Shown here piece after piece: positions 25,798-35,439 of a stretch of DNA of 64,000 nucleotides. Both the position numbers and the translations under genes were made by a program. Within the stretch, counting starts at the first letter, position 1. Each line of letters opens with the position of its first letter. Below the pieces are notes generated by a model. That model was not told the DNA's origin and ran no database searches. It saw only the letters and a list, made by a program, of their open reading frames with translations. The stretch is from Leptotrichia sp. HSP-536 (lineage in GTDB: Bacteria > Fusobacteriota > Fusobacteriia > Fusobacteriales > Leptotrichiaceae), in NCBI RefSeq assembly GCF_041199985.1, contig NZ_CP165647.1, positions 868,001-932,000 of the forward strand. Direction: 5' to 3'.

Positions 25798-28431
25798 ATG
25801 AAAATTATCGAAAATTTAGAATTTAGCGCAAAGGCAAAAATTCTTTACTTTTTAAAGTATTATACAAAAAATGAATATCTCAAGGAAGATGGAAATGTTG
25901 CTTATGAAAATATTGAAAAAATAATAGATTCTAGTCCTGATGATGCGGTAAGCCTTGTAAAAAAATTGCTGGATTCGGGAGAGAAAACTGGAATTATTCT
26001 GCTCAGTCTTCTTTTGAAGAAAGACGTTGTGAATATAGAGGAAAAAAATGAATATTTGGCTAAAGCTGAAAATATTATTATAACGAAATTTAAAAATGTT
26101 TTTCAAGATGATAACAGTTTTTCAGCAGCATTGCCTAAAGGCTATGAAGAAAATTTTGAATTTTTAAGAAAGCAGGATTTTTTGTGGAGAAAAGTTAAAA
26201 TTTCTGTGTCAGGATATAATGCGAATCATACGAGTATGATGAATAAACTTGAGCTTTTAACTATTTCTTTACTTGACTGGTCAACAGTTTTTAAAAATGG
26301 AGTTATTTTGATTTTAAATATAAAAACAAGCTATTATCATTTTTATTCTGAGCCATATCGTAATTTTTTTGAGTACTACAAATATACTTCTTCGGGAAAT
26401 TATGAAAATATGTATATTCATCTAGCTGAATTGGGAATTCCTGTTTCAATGATTTGTGATAGATATTTAAGTAGACATTCTTGGGAATACATTAACTGGA
26501 ATACAATAAAAGGGACATTTGTGATTACAACAAATAAATATACAAAGGACAAAAGAGAATTTATTGAATTTCTTCAGAAAAAACAAGATGAGATGTATGG
26601 GGCTTTTGAAAATGACAGCTTTAATCCAGATCGTTTAATAGCTTTAGTTCAGGTTATGACTGATAATGTTAATAATTTTGATTATGCAAAACTTCCACTG
26701 CTGTTTAAGAACGGGAAAAAAGTAATTGATAAGGTAGAAAAAATTCTTAGAAATAAGGAAAAGGAAGCCCGTTTAGTTGTCGAATCGCTTGTAAGTGATA
26801 AGAAAAAGACTGTTTCAGAAGCGGCAGTCAGACTTATCAGATTTTGGGATAATGACAAGGTAAAGGCGAATTTGGATAAAATGAATGATATTGATGAGAT
26901 TAATGAATATCTTGGGAAATTTTATACTAAATCCAGTGAGAAAAATGTACCTTTTACAGATAAAATAAATTATGACAATATTAGACAAAAAGATAGCGAG
27001 GAAAAAGTGCCTGAGCAGCTTATAAAATATTATATTTCAGAATACATGGCATTGAAGGATTCTTATTACATTATTGAGGCGTGCAAAAAAATCGAGGAAA
27101 TTTCTAATATAAATGATTTGAGAAATCTTTTGAAAAATATTTTTGAAATATGGATTCAGGAAGGGGTAAGCGTTAAGTATAGAAATATTTTTATTCCGAT
27201 GATTTCTTCGGCAAATGATGCACAGCTTTTATTTATACAGGAAAAAATAAACTTTTTGGCGACAAATGGTAAGCCTGCAGTGGCTTCATTTGGAACAGAA
27301 GTTTTGGGGCTAAGGGAAGATAAAAAAGTGGCTCTTGTATTAAATAATATTGTGGCAAAATTTAAGAATAAGCGGGTAAAAGGTGCGGCAGCTTCGGCAC
27401 TTGAAAAGATTGCAGAAAATATGAATGTTTCACGTGAGGAGCTGGACGACATATTGATTCCTGATTTTGGATTTGGAAAAAATAGGATTAGAATTTACAA
27501 TTACGGAGAAAGGGAAATTAAGGCTGTTCTTAATAATTTTGACGGAGCTTTTAAAATAAGTCTTTCTGACAATAAAGGGAAAGAGATTAAATCATTGCCT
27601 AAAGCGAGCAAAAAATACAATGATAATGAGGAACTTGTAGAAGAATACAAAACTGAAATGAAAATTATGAAAAAGCAGTTAAAAGATATTTTTAATTCTC
27701 AAAAAATAAGATTATTAAAAGCTCTTATCAATGAGCGAAAATGGCAGGCTGAAAGATGGCTTGGGATTTTTGTGGAAAATCCTGTTATGCAGGCTTTTGC
27801 GACTGGGCTAGTGTGGAAGGAAACCGATGAAGAAAGTAATGTTGTGCAGGTGTTCAGATATATGGAGGATGGGACTTTTAATACGGCTGATGAAGAAGAA
27901 TATGAGATAAGCAATGTAAATAATCTAATTTCTTTAGTTCATCCGATGGAACTTAAAAGTGAAGAACTTGAGACATGGAAGGAACAGCTGGAAGACTATG
28001 AAGTTGTGCAGCCGATTATACAGCTTGATATTCCTGTTTATAAGATTACGCAGGAAAATGAGAATAATACTGAAATTATGGATTACAGCGATAAAGGATT
28101 TTATGTATCCACACTAAGAAGTAATGCGGCAAAACTTGACTTTACAGTTGAGTATGAAGATTATGGAGCTGGAGAAGGCTGTGGATATTATGATGAAAAA
28201 AATAATATAAAAATTGTTATTCAGACTGATGAGTTTTTTCCTGGAGATTATGGAACGCCAATTAAAATAAAAAGAATTATATTTTTGGAAGGAAATACAA
28301 AAGTTGATTTTGTTTCTTATGAAAATGAAAAAAATAGCAAAAATAACATAAAACTTTTGGAACTTAAAGATGTGCCTAAAAAAACCTTGAGCCTTGCGTG
28401 TATGATGGCTAAAATGCTTGTAAAAAAATAA
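25798..28431 (+). CDS. DUF4132 domain protein of a MoxR-VWA cluster (YehI-like)
   Basis: The 877-residue protein has a long helical N-terminal part with repeat-like stretches (SEAAVRLIRFW, KGAAASALEKIAEN) that resemble HEAT repeats. The C-terminal part carries the DUF4132 motif WQAERWLGIFVENP then AFATGLVWKE at about residues 645-690. DUF4132 proteins such as YehI/MolR of E. coli occur beside MoxR ATPases and VWA proteins; biochemical function is unknown. It is the first gene of six on the same strand. AGGAGA precedes the ATG, and the next gene follows within 45 bases. Confidence 0.75.
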   Translation: MKIIENLEFSAKAKILYFLKYYTKNEYLKEDGNVAYENIEKIIDSSPDDAVSLVKKLLDSGEKTGIILLSLLLKKDVVNIEEKNEYLAKAENIIITKFKNVFQDDNSFSAALPKGYEENFEFLRKQDFLWRKVKISVSGYNANHTSMMNKLELLTISLLDWSTVFKNGVILILNIKTSYYHFYSEPYRNFFEYYKYTSSGNYENMYIHLAELGIPVSMICDRYLSRHSWEYINWNTIKGTFVITTNKYTKDKREFIEFLQKKQDEMYGAFENDSFNPDRLIALVQVMTDNVNNFDYAKLPLLFKNGKKVIDKVEKILRNKEKEARLVVESLVSDKKKTVSEAAVRLIRFWDNDKVKANLDKMNDIDEINEYLGKFYTKSSEKNVPFTDKINYDNIRQKDSEEKVPEQLIKYYISEYMALKDSYYIIEACKKIEEISNINDLRNLLKNIFEIWIQEGVSVKYRNIFIPMISSANDAQLLFIQEKINFLATNGKPAVASFGTEVLGLREDKKVALVLNNIVAKFKNKRVKGAAASALEKIAENMNVSREELDDILIPDFGFGKNRIRIYNYGEREIKAVLNNFDGAFKISLSDNKGKEIKSLPKASKKYNDNEELVEEYKTEMKIMKKQLKDIFNSQKIRLLKALINERKWQAERWLGIFVENPVMQAFATGLVWKETDEESNVVQVFRYMEDGTFNTADEEEYEISNVNNLISLVHPMELKSEELETWKEQLEDYEVVQPIIQLDIPVYKITQENENNTEIMDYSDKGFYVSTLRSNAAKLDFTVEYEDYGAGEGCGYYDEKNNIKIVIQTDEFFPGDYGTPIKIKRIIFLEGNTKVDFVSYENEKNSKNNIKLLELKDVPKKTLSLACMMAKMLVKK

Positions 28432-28474
28432 ATTTAAAAAAAATAAAAATATCTTATTGAAAGGAAACTGGATA

Positions 28475-29581
28475 ATGAAAAACAAAATATTAAAACCTAC
28501 ACCCGAAATAAAATATGCCGAAGAATTGGAAATATTAAGAGCGGCTGATACTGGAGCAAGGCCTGCAAACTGGCTAATGTCGCCCAAATCTGTAAAAATT
28601 TTTATTTTGGGAAGTGATAAGCCGATTGAATGTAAAGGAAAAAAAGTAAAGATATCAAAAAAATTTTTTGGAGACGATTCGTTAGTTGAAAGAAGTATTA
28701 TTACACTTGCAGGAAATAGAGGGCTTATGCTTGTGGGAGCTCCTGGAACTGCGAAAACAATGTTAAGTGAACTTTTGTCTGCGGCTATTTGCGGCATAAG
28801 TACGAATACTATACAGGGAACGGCGGGAACAACTGAAGATATGATAAAATATTCATGGAATTATGCAATTTTGCTTGCAAAAGGGCCTGTAAAGGAGGCT
28901 CTTGTTCCAGCTCCGCTTTATACAGGCATGAAAGAAGGGATAATAACAAGATTTGAAGAAATAACTAGATGTCCTTTGGAAATGCAGGATAGCATGATTA
29001 GTGTAATGAGTGATAAAATTATGAATATTCCTGAATTTGCCGAAGAGCCTGTATTATATGCAACTCCCGGATTTAATGTCATAGCCACTGCAAATACAAG
29101 AGATAAAGGAATTAATGAGATGAGCAGCGCCCTAAAGAGAAGATTTAACTTTGAAACGGTGATGCCTGTGAGCAGTGTCAGTCTGGAAGCTAGAATAATT
29201 GAGCAGGAATGTGAAAAAATGTTTGCTGAGGCAAATATTGAAATGAAAATAAATCATGATGTTGTGGAAATATTGGCTTTGACATTTAGGGAACTTCGTG
29301 AAGGGATTACTTATGAAAATATAAAAGTTGATGTTCCGTCCTCAGTTATGAGTACAGCCGAAGCTGTTTCCGTGTATTTTCAGACAGCTATTGATTCGTA
29401 TTATTATGGAAATGGAAAAATAACAGCAGATAAGCTGGTTCAGAATATCAAGGGGGCAGTAGTAAAGGAAAATACTGAAGATATTGGAAAGCTAAAAAGT
29501 TATTTTAATACAGTTGTAAAAAAACGGGCTGATAAAGAGGGAGCATTATGGCAGGAGTACTACGAAGCGAAAAAAATCTGA
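28475..29581 (+). CDS. MoxR-type AAA+ ATPase (YehL-like)
   Basis: ATG 28475 is chosen; a longer frame from TTG 28457 reads through the AAAGGA site. The 369-residue protein has Walker A LVGAPGTAKTMLSE, a Walker B-like region ITRFEEITRCPLEMQDS (EE in place of the usual DE), sensor 1 NVIATANTRDKG and an arginine finger SALKRRF. MoxR ATPases remodel partners through VWA proteins with a MIDAS site, and one is encoded three genes downstream. Its closest context relative is E. coli YehL. Confidence 0.9.
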   Translation: MKNKILKPTPEIKYAEELEILRAADTGARPANWLMSPKSVKIFILGSDKPIECKGKKVKISKKFFGDDSLVERSIITLAGNRGLMLVGAPGTAKTMLSELLSAAICGISTNTIQGTAGTTEDMIKYSWNYAILLAKGPVKEALVPAPLYTGMKEGIITRFEEITRCPLEMQDSMISVMSDKIMNIPEFAEEPVLYATPGFNVIATANTRDKGINEMSSALKRRFNFETVMPVSSVSLEARIIEQECEKMFAEANIEMKINHDVVEILALTFRELREGITYENIKVDVPSSVMSTAEAVSVYFQTAIDSYYYGNGKITADKLVQNIKGAVVKENTEDIGKLKSYFNTVVKKRADKEGALWQEYYEAKKI

Positions 29582-29722
29582 AATAAATAAAAATGATAGA
29601 AGTAATCTGAATATTGAAAAAATTAATGTAAAAAAATTGGCACAGAAGAAAATATAAAAGAAAATACAAATGAAATAGAATCACTTTTTCAAAAAAGCTA
29701 TGATTTTAATTCAAATTTTGTA

Positions 29723-32035
29723 TTGTTTCCAGTGCGGCATCACAGTCCGCTTTGCTCCTTTCATTTATTGAAGACGATTGAAGAATATGAGCCAGAAGCA
29801 ATATTGATAGAAGGCCCTCAAAATGCACAGGATCTCATTCCGTATATTACTTCTGAAAAGACAAAAGCTCCTTTTTGCATATATTTAAGCTACGATGACA
29901 AAAAGGCGATTTTGAATGAGGAACAAGGAAAATATCGTGCATTTTTCCCATTTCTTGATTATTCACCAGAGCTTCAGGCTTTAAGGAAAGGAACAGAAAA
30001 AAATATACATTGTGAGTTCATAGACTTGAGTTATGCCCAAAAGCTGATTAATACGCCAGACTCTGAAATTAAAAATATGGAAAATTATGAAAATGACAGG
30101 CTTTTTTTACAGAGCGGCTATTATAAGATGCTTATGGAGAAAACAGGCTGCAAGAGCTTTAATGAGCTTTGGGAAATGCTTTTTGAAATAAATGGTTTTT
30201 ATTCTGATACGAAAGACTTTGTAAGAAGCCTGTTTTATTATTGCTATTTTTCGAGAAAAAATACGGCTGAGCAGGAACTGATGGATCAAGGTAACATCAT
30301 AAGGGAGCATTTTATGGCTGAAAATATTAAAAATGCCATAAAAAAATATAAAAAAGTTCTCGTGGTAACAGGGGGAATACACACAATTTCACTTATAGAT
30401 TTGATTACTGCTAAAAAACTTCCAGCCTTTGATCTAAAAAAAATAAAGGACGAAAAGCCAGGTTATTTAATGCCCTATTCTTTTAGGGAATCAGACAGAA
30501 ATTACGGATATGAGTCGGGTATGATATCTCCTTATTTTTATCAGAAACTTTGGGAAAATATAAAAAAGAATGTAAAAAAACCTTTTGAAAATACAGTGCT
30601 AAACTTTATTATCAATACTGCGAGTACAATAAGAAAAAAACAGCCGTTATCAGTTACTGATGAAATGCAGTCACTTTATATGGCAAAAGGGCTGGCAGAA
30701 TTGCGAGAAAAAAAAGAATGTGGAGTTTTTGAGCTGATTGACGGGATTAAGGCGGCTTTTGTGAAAGGGGAGATTAATTCATACCAGCAGCCTGCGATAA
30801 GAAATCTTTATTTACTTTTGACAGGGATGGGAACAGGAAGCGTAGATGAAAAAAGCGGAACGCCTCCTTTAGTAAATGATTTTTTTGAAAAATGTAAAAA
30901 ATACAAAATTTCAACGTCATCAACAACCAAAAAAGAAACAAAGCTTGATATTTTCAATAATCAGAATCATTTAGAAAAAAGCCAGTTTTTTCACCAAATG
31001 TCTTTTCTAAAAACAGATTTTTGCAATTATCTGAAAAGCCAGGAAACAAATCTTGCAGGAAAAGGTAGAATTTTACTAAGAGAAACATGGGAATACCGAT
31101 TTTCTGCAAATGTAACGTCGATACTTATAGAAAATTCCGTTTACGGCGGAACTGTGAAGGAAGCGGCGCTTGCTGTACTTGTAGAGGAAATATCGGCAAA
31201 TCATAACAATGCAAAGGAACTTTCAGAAAAGCTGGTTACAGCCAATTATATGGGGCTTGACAGCTTGTATTCAATTATTTTTGAAAAACTGGAAGATATT
31301 ATTGTAAATGAAATGAATTTTTTAAATATTTCAGAATGTATAAAAAATTTGTATAAAGTGAAAACTTACACAAAAAATTTTAATAATAAATTTATCCCTG
31401 CTTTGGATAACATTCTGAATCAGAGTATTAACAGATTCTTGACATTGATATATACGGTTAGAAAATGTGGAAAGGAAGATGAAGATGGGATTTGCGATGC
31501 CATAAAATTTCTTTATAGCTATTTTATAAACGAGCCTTGTGCTGAAAAGGAAAATATTTTTATTGAAAGCCTAGATTCATTTTACAGGGACAATGAGTCA
31601 AATTCGGCACTTTCAGGAATTTCCACAGGAATACTTTACAAAAAAGAAATTATTTCTTTAGTAGACGTTATGGCTAAATTTAATTCCTTTCTAAATGGTG
31701 TTTCCGAAGCTAAAAAAATGTCCACCGCCTTTCTAAAAGGCTTTTTCAATGTGGCAAAAGATACGGTTTTCATAGATGACAGCATTTTAAAATCGTTAAA
31801 TGACATACTAAAGGACATAGATTCTGGCTTATTTTTGGAAATACTGCCAGATTTGAGATATGCTTTTACCTATTTTCTTCCATTTGAAATAGACAAAATA
31901 GCAAAACAGGTATCCTTTTTCTACGATGTTTCAGAAAATGTGCTGCAATATGAGAAAGCATACAATCAAGAAGATGTTGAAAAGGCAATTTTAATTGATA
32001 AATATTGTGATGAAAAATTAAAAAACTGGTTTTAA
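29723..32035 (+). CDS. DUF5682 family protein (YehM-like)
   Basis: The product is about 770 residues and begins with the family signature FPVRHHSPLCSFHLLKTIEEY and EGPQNAQDL, followed by mixed helical sequence. The start is uncertain. The frame is open back to 29627 without an ATG, and 29723 is a TTG without a clear ribosome site, so about 15-30 extra N-terminal residues may belong to it. Another frame is open in the 5' region, meeting this one at an A7 run near 29629-29636, so a frameshift is possible. DUF5682 proteins occur with MoxR/VWA/SWIM genes; function unknown. Confidence 0.7.
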   Translation: MFPVRHHSPLCSFHLLKTIEEYEPEAILIEGPQNAQDLIPYITSEKTKAPFCIYLSYDDKKAILNEEQGKYRAFFPFLDYSPELQALRKGTEKNIHCEFIDLSYAQKLINTPDSEIKNMENYENDRLFLQSGYYKMLMEKTGCKSFNELWEMLFEINGFYSDTKDFVRSLFYYCYFSRKNTAEQELMDQGNIIREHFMAENIKNAIKKYKKVLVVTGGIHTISLIDLITAKKLPAFDLKKIKDEKPGYLMPYSFRESDRNYGYESGMISPYFYQKLWENIKKNVKKPFENTVLNFIINTASTIRKKQPLSVTDEMQSLYMAKGLAELREKKECGVFELIDGIKAAFVKGEINSYQQPAIRNLYLLLTGMGTGSVDEKSGTPPLVNDFFEKCKKYKISTSSTTKKETKLDIFNNQNHLEKSQFFHQMSFLKTDFCNYLKSQETNLAGKGRILLRETWEYRFSANVTSILIENSVYGGTVKEAALAVLVEEISANHNNAKELSEKLVTANYMGLDSLYSIIFEKLEDIIVNEMNFLNISECIKNLYKVKTYTKNFNNKFIPALDNILNQSINRFLTLIYTVRKCGKEDEDGICDAIKFLYSYFINEPCAEKENIFIESLDSFYRDNESNSALSGISTGILYKKEIISLVDVMAKFNSFLNGVSEAKKMSTAFLKGFFNVAKDTVFIDDSILKSLNDILKDIDSGLFLEILPDLRYAFTYFLPFEIDKIAKQVSFFYDVSENVLQYEKAYNQEDVEKAILIDKYCDEKLKNWF

Positions 32036-32075
32036 AATATTTTAATAAAATAATCGAAAATGTCTAGTTTATTTT

Positions 32076-32180
32076 TAAAGTAAAGCTTAGTTAAAACTGA
32101 ACTTAAAAGCTATGACTATTTTACTCAAACCCTAAAGTTATAATTTTTTAGTAGTTCAACTTTAAATGGGTTCGAGTATA
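32076..32180 (+). repeat. Palindromic ~105-bp MITE-like repeat, copy C
   Basis: It matches copies at 3356-3461 and 24726-24829 through its full length, with the end GGGTTCGAGTATA. It fills most of the 165-base gap between the DUF5682 and VWA genes and so interrupts the operon. Transcribed, it could form a hairpin between the two coding regions. Confidence 0.8.
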
Positions 32181-32199
32181 ATAAAGAAAGGAAAAAAGT

Positions 32200-33333
32200 A
32201 TGGAAGACATCGAAAATCTCAATAAATGGAGGCTTATTTTAGGAAATTTTGCACAAAATAACATTAGTCTTGATCCTCAATATTCGGATATGGATTCTGT
32301 TCTTGACTTTTTATATTCAAGAGAATATTCAGAAGAAAAGGGGATTAGGAAGGAAGATAGTAATGAGACTTCGAAAATGGGGGGAAGAGGGGGTTCCAGT
32401 CTGACGGTTCCACAGTGGATTGGAAAAGTTAGAAGACTGTTTCCAAAAGAAACTGTGGAAATAATGCAAAAACAAGCTATTTCCAAGTATAATCTTACAG
32501 AGCTTCTTACAGATGAAAAAATTCTAAAGGATATGCAGCCTGATATGGAACTTCTGAAAAATATATTAATGTTTAAAAATATGATGAGCTCTCAAGTTTT
32601 GAGAACCGCCAAAAAAATTATTGGCGAAGTTGTAAATGATATTGAAAAACAGCTAAAAAAAGAAATAATTGAAACTTTTTATGGAAAAAAGAATCCGTAT
32701 AAAAGCAGTCCAATTAGAACAATGAAAAATTTTGACTTGAAAAAAACTGTTAGGAGAAATTTAAAAAATTATGATGTTCAAAATAAAGTTTTAGTGCCAT
32801 CCAGACTTTACTTTTCTTCAAGAATAAAAAAACAGAACGAATATAGTATCATAATCGCTGTAGATCAGAGTGGAAGTATGATCTCATCTGTAATATATAG
32901 TGCCGTTATGGCTGGAATTTTTTCATCTCTTTCCATGTTTGACACAAAATTAATAGTTTTTGATACAAGCATTGTGGATTTGTCAGATTATGTGGCTTCT
33001 CCCGTAGAAATTCTTTTAAGTGTTCAGCTTGGAGGCGGGACTGACATTTCAAGGGCATTAGATTATGCAATTACGAAAATTATGCAGCCTCAGAAGACTA
33101 TTGTTGTGCTTGTCAGTGATTTGTATGACGGATACAGCTATGGACAGATGTATAGGAGAATATCTGATATAGTTGAGGGAGGATCCAAAATGTTCGTGCT
33201 TCCTGCCTTAGACTATGATGCGTGTGGAAGCTATGATAAAAATGCCGCTGCAAAAATGGCAAGCCTGGGAGCAGATGTGGCGGCAATAACACCAAAGGAG
33301 CTGGCTCAATGGATAGCAAAAATAGTATTATAA
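32200..33333 (+). CDS. VWA-domain protein of the MoxR cluster (YehP-like)
   Basis: The 377-residue protein has a helical N-terminal part (about residues 1-210) and a von Willebrand A domain with a complete MIDAS: DQSGSM (D-x-S-x-S), the threonine in GGGTDISRAL and the aspartate in VSDLYDG. MIDAS proteins present Mg-dependent contacts to MoxR ATPase partners. AAAGGA precedes the ATG. The SWIM gene begins 25 bases before the stop, so the two are translationally coupled. Named by context after E. coli YehP. Confidence 0.85.
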   Translation: MEDIENLNKWRLILGNFAQNNISLDPQYSDMDSVLDFLYSREYSEEKGIRKEDSNETSKMGGRGGSSLTVPQWIGKVRRLFPKETVEIMQKQAISKYNLTELLTDEKILKDMQPDMELLKNILMFKNMMSSQVLRTAKKIIGEVVNDIEKQLKKEIIETFYGKKNPYKSSPIRTMKNFDLKKTVRRNLKNYDVQNKVLVPSRLYFSSRIKKQNEYSIIIAVDQSGSMISSVIYSAVMAGIFSSLSMFDTKLIVFDTSIVDLSDYVASPVEILLSVQLGGGTDISRALDYAITKIMQPQKTIVVLVSDLYDGYSYGQMYRRISDIVEGGSKMFVLPALDYDACGSYDKNAAAKMASLGADVAAITPKELAQWIAKIVL

Positions 33334-35039
33334 ATAAAATAACCCAATTTTTATCTTTTATGAATGAAGATTTTATAATAAGCCTTTCCAATAAAGGGAC
33401 TTACAAGCGTTCATTAAAGGACTTAGATAAAATGGACAAAAAGAATATTTCCGTTTCATTGACAGATAATGAGGATATTCAGATAAAGCTGGAAGACAAT
33501 ACTGTAACATTAAATCAAAATATACAGAAAAGTGTGTGCAGCTGTCCATCTCAGGGAGTTTGTAAGCATATTACAATGTCCTTGCTTTACTTGAAGGAAT
33601 TTTATGAAGAAAATAAAGAAGTTGAAGCAGAGGAAATGTTGGATAATGAGAAAACTTTAAAAAATGAAGATATTTCTATAGAAAATAAAATGGAGAACTC
33701 AGAAATTTCTTACAGGGAGCTGGAAGAGCTGACAGCAGAAAAACTTTTGGAAATACTAGGCAAAAAAACGTATAATTCGCTTATAAATTCACTTTTTTTA
33801 CGAAATGACGCAACTTTTGAATATGGCGAAATGCTTTGTGTAAATATTGAGAATCAAAATGTGAAAATATATTTTCCAAAGAAAAATTCACTGGAAAATG
33901 CAGTTTGTTCGTGCAAGGAAAATAAAATTTGCAGGCACAAGGCGTATGCTTTAATGGCGTATCTTATGAAAAGTGGGAAAATTACAAGAGAAAATTTGGA
34001 ACAGGAGAAAATTGAAATTGGAGAAAAAGAAAGTGAAATACTGAAAAATTTGAAAATGTTTGTTATTTCCCTATTTGACAGGGGTATATCAGGATTAATT
34101 GAAACTGATGTAAGTCAGGCAGAAAAATTTTATATTCAGACTTACGGAATCAAATTATTTTTACTTGCTCAGGATTTACAGAATGTTTCAAGCGAACTGA
34201 ATTCTTATTTTTCCAAAAATATATCTTTTTCTGAAACAAGGCTAATGCACTTCTTATGTAACATTTACAACAGAATCGATGCAATTTTGGCTATAAAAAA
34301 TCAGGAAAAACTTGCAATACTGGCTGGAAAAAGGCAGGAAGAAAAATTTAATCTTAGCAGCATAAGCCTTTTTGGGCTGGGAACAACGCCTGTAATTACT
34401 AAAAGAAACGATTTACTGCTTACAGCCTATTTTTACTGCGATGATATTGATCAGATTTTATCAATGAGCACATTACGTCCCTATGAATATCCGAAGCAGG
34501 CAAAAAGTTTATTTAACATTGGACAAATCTGGAGCAATGAACTTTCCTTCAAAGAAGTTTCAGGTGCAAGGCTGATTTTAAAAAATGCAAGAATTTCAAT
34601 GGGAAAAGTATCTTTAACAAAACAATCTGCAAGCAGATTGAAAGGAATAACCTCTCTAGCGAACATTGAAAAAATAGCCATTTGCAATTATAAAGACATT
34701 TTAGAAAACCTTCATAAGAAAAAGTTTGATTATTTTCAACCAGTTTCTCCAAATAAAAATATCTTTCTTGTAAAAGTTTCAAAAACTGAGGATATATTTT
34801 ATGATGAAATTTTTCAAAAGCTAAGATTTTCCTGTTTTGACAAATTTAACAGCAAAATAGATTTTGAAATAAATTATAGCTCAATTAATGAGAGCATTAT
34901 CAAGTATTTTGAAAGGGAAAAAGATAATTTAAAATTTGACTATGTTTTGGGAAATATTTTTGAAAAAAATGGTAATTTAAGCGGAAAATTTTTGAATAGC
35001 ATAACTGATGGAAAGATAGAAAATTTATTTTTTAAGTAG
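33309..35039 (+). CDS. SWIM zinc-finger protein (YehQ-like)
   Basis: The 576-residue protein contains two SWIM-type zinc fingers with the pattern CxCx(n)CxH: CSCPSQGVCKH at about residue 75 and CSCKENKICRH at about residue 197. SWIM domains bind DNA or proteins. The remainder is mostly helical with no named domain. It overlaps the VWA gene by 25 bases. Together with DUF4132, MoxR, DUF5682 and VWA genes it reproduces the E. coli yehI-L-M-P-Q set. Confidence 0.8.
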   Translation: MDSKNSIINKITQFLSFMNEDFIISLSNKGTYKRSLKDLDKMDKKNISVSLTDNEDIQIKLEDNTVTLNQNIQKSVCSCPSQGVCKHITMSLLYLKEFYEENKEVEAEEMLDNEKTLKNEDISIENKMENSEISYRELEELTAEKLLEILGKKTYNSLINSLFLRNDATFEYGEMLCVNIENQNVKIYFPKKNSLENAVCSCKENKICRHKAYALMAYLMKSGKITRENLEQEKIEIGEKESEILKNLKMFVISLFDRGISGLIETDVSQAEKFYIQTYGIKLFLLAQDLQNVSSELNSYFSKNISFSETRLMHFLCNIYNRIDAILAIKNQEKLAILAGKRQEEKFNLSSISLFGLGTTPVITKRNDLLLTAYFYCDDIDQILSMSTLRPYEYPKQAKSLFNIGQIWSNELSFKEVSGARLILKNARISMGKVSLTKQSASRLKGITSLANIEKIAICNYKDILENLHKKKFDYFQPVSPNKNIFLVKVSKTEDIFYDEIFQKLRFSCFDKFNSKIDFEINYSSINESIIKYFEREKDNLKFDYVLGNIFEKNGNLSGKFLNSITDGKIENLFFK

Positions 35040-35048
35040 GAGACCAAT

Positions 35049-35333
35049 ATGGATAGTCAAAATACATTGGAAATTATTGTGGACGAAATCGAGAATATTT
35101 TAAACGATATTTTTTTGAGCGGATTTCATTCTGTTCCTGATTCTCTCATTAACAGGATAGAACAGCAATTTAAAGTTTGTAAGGATATTGGAATGAGTAA
35201 AGCGGCACAGCTTCTTGCAGGATTAAGAGACGAACTGAACAAGAGAAAAAATAGCTTTGAATATAATTCAGAAACTGTTGCTGATTTTTTTACGAAAATA
35301 GAATTTTATATTGAAAACTTTAGAAATTATTGA
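35049..35333 (+). CDS. 94-aa protein at the end of the MoxR-VWA cluster
   Basis: This small acidic helical protein begins 9 bases after the SWIM gene stop, has GGAGA just before its ATG and ends the cluster before a 100-base gap. No family is recognised; residues such as GLRDELNKRKNSFEYN hint at a helical bundle. Its tight spacing suggests it belongs to the system, perhaps as a small regulator. Confidence 0.5.
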   Translation: MDSQNTLEIIVDEIENILNDIFLSGFHSVPDSLINRIEQQFKVCKDIGMSKAAQLLAGLRDELNKRKNSFEYNSETVADFFTKIEFYIENFRNY

Positions 35334-35439
35334 TATAGTTACCTAGATTTATAATTTACATGATAAAAAAAGAATATTAATAAAAAATAAAAATAATGAA
35401 ATAAAAAAACGTAAATAATACAGAAGGAGATGATAAAAA

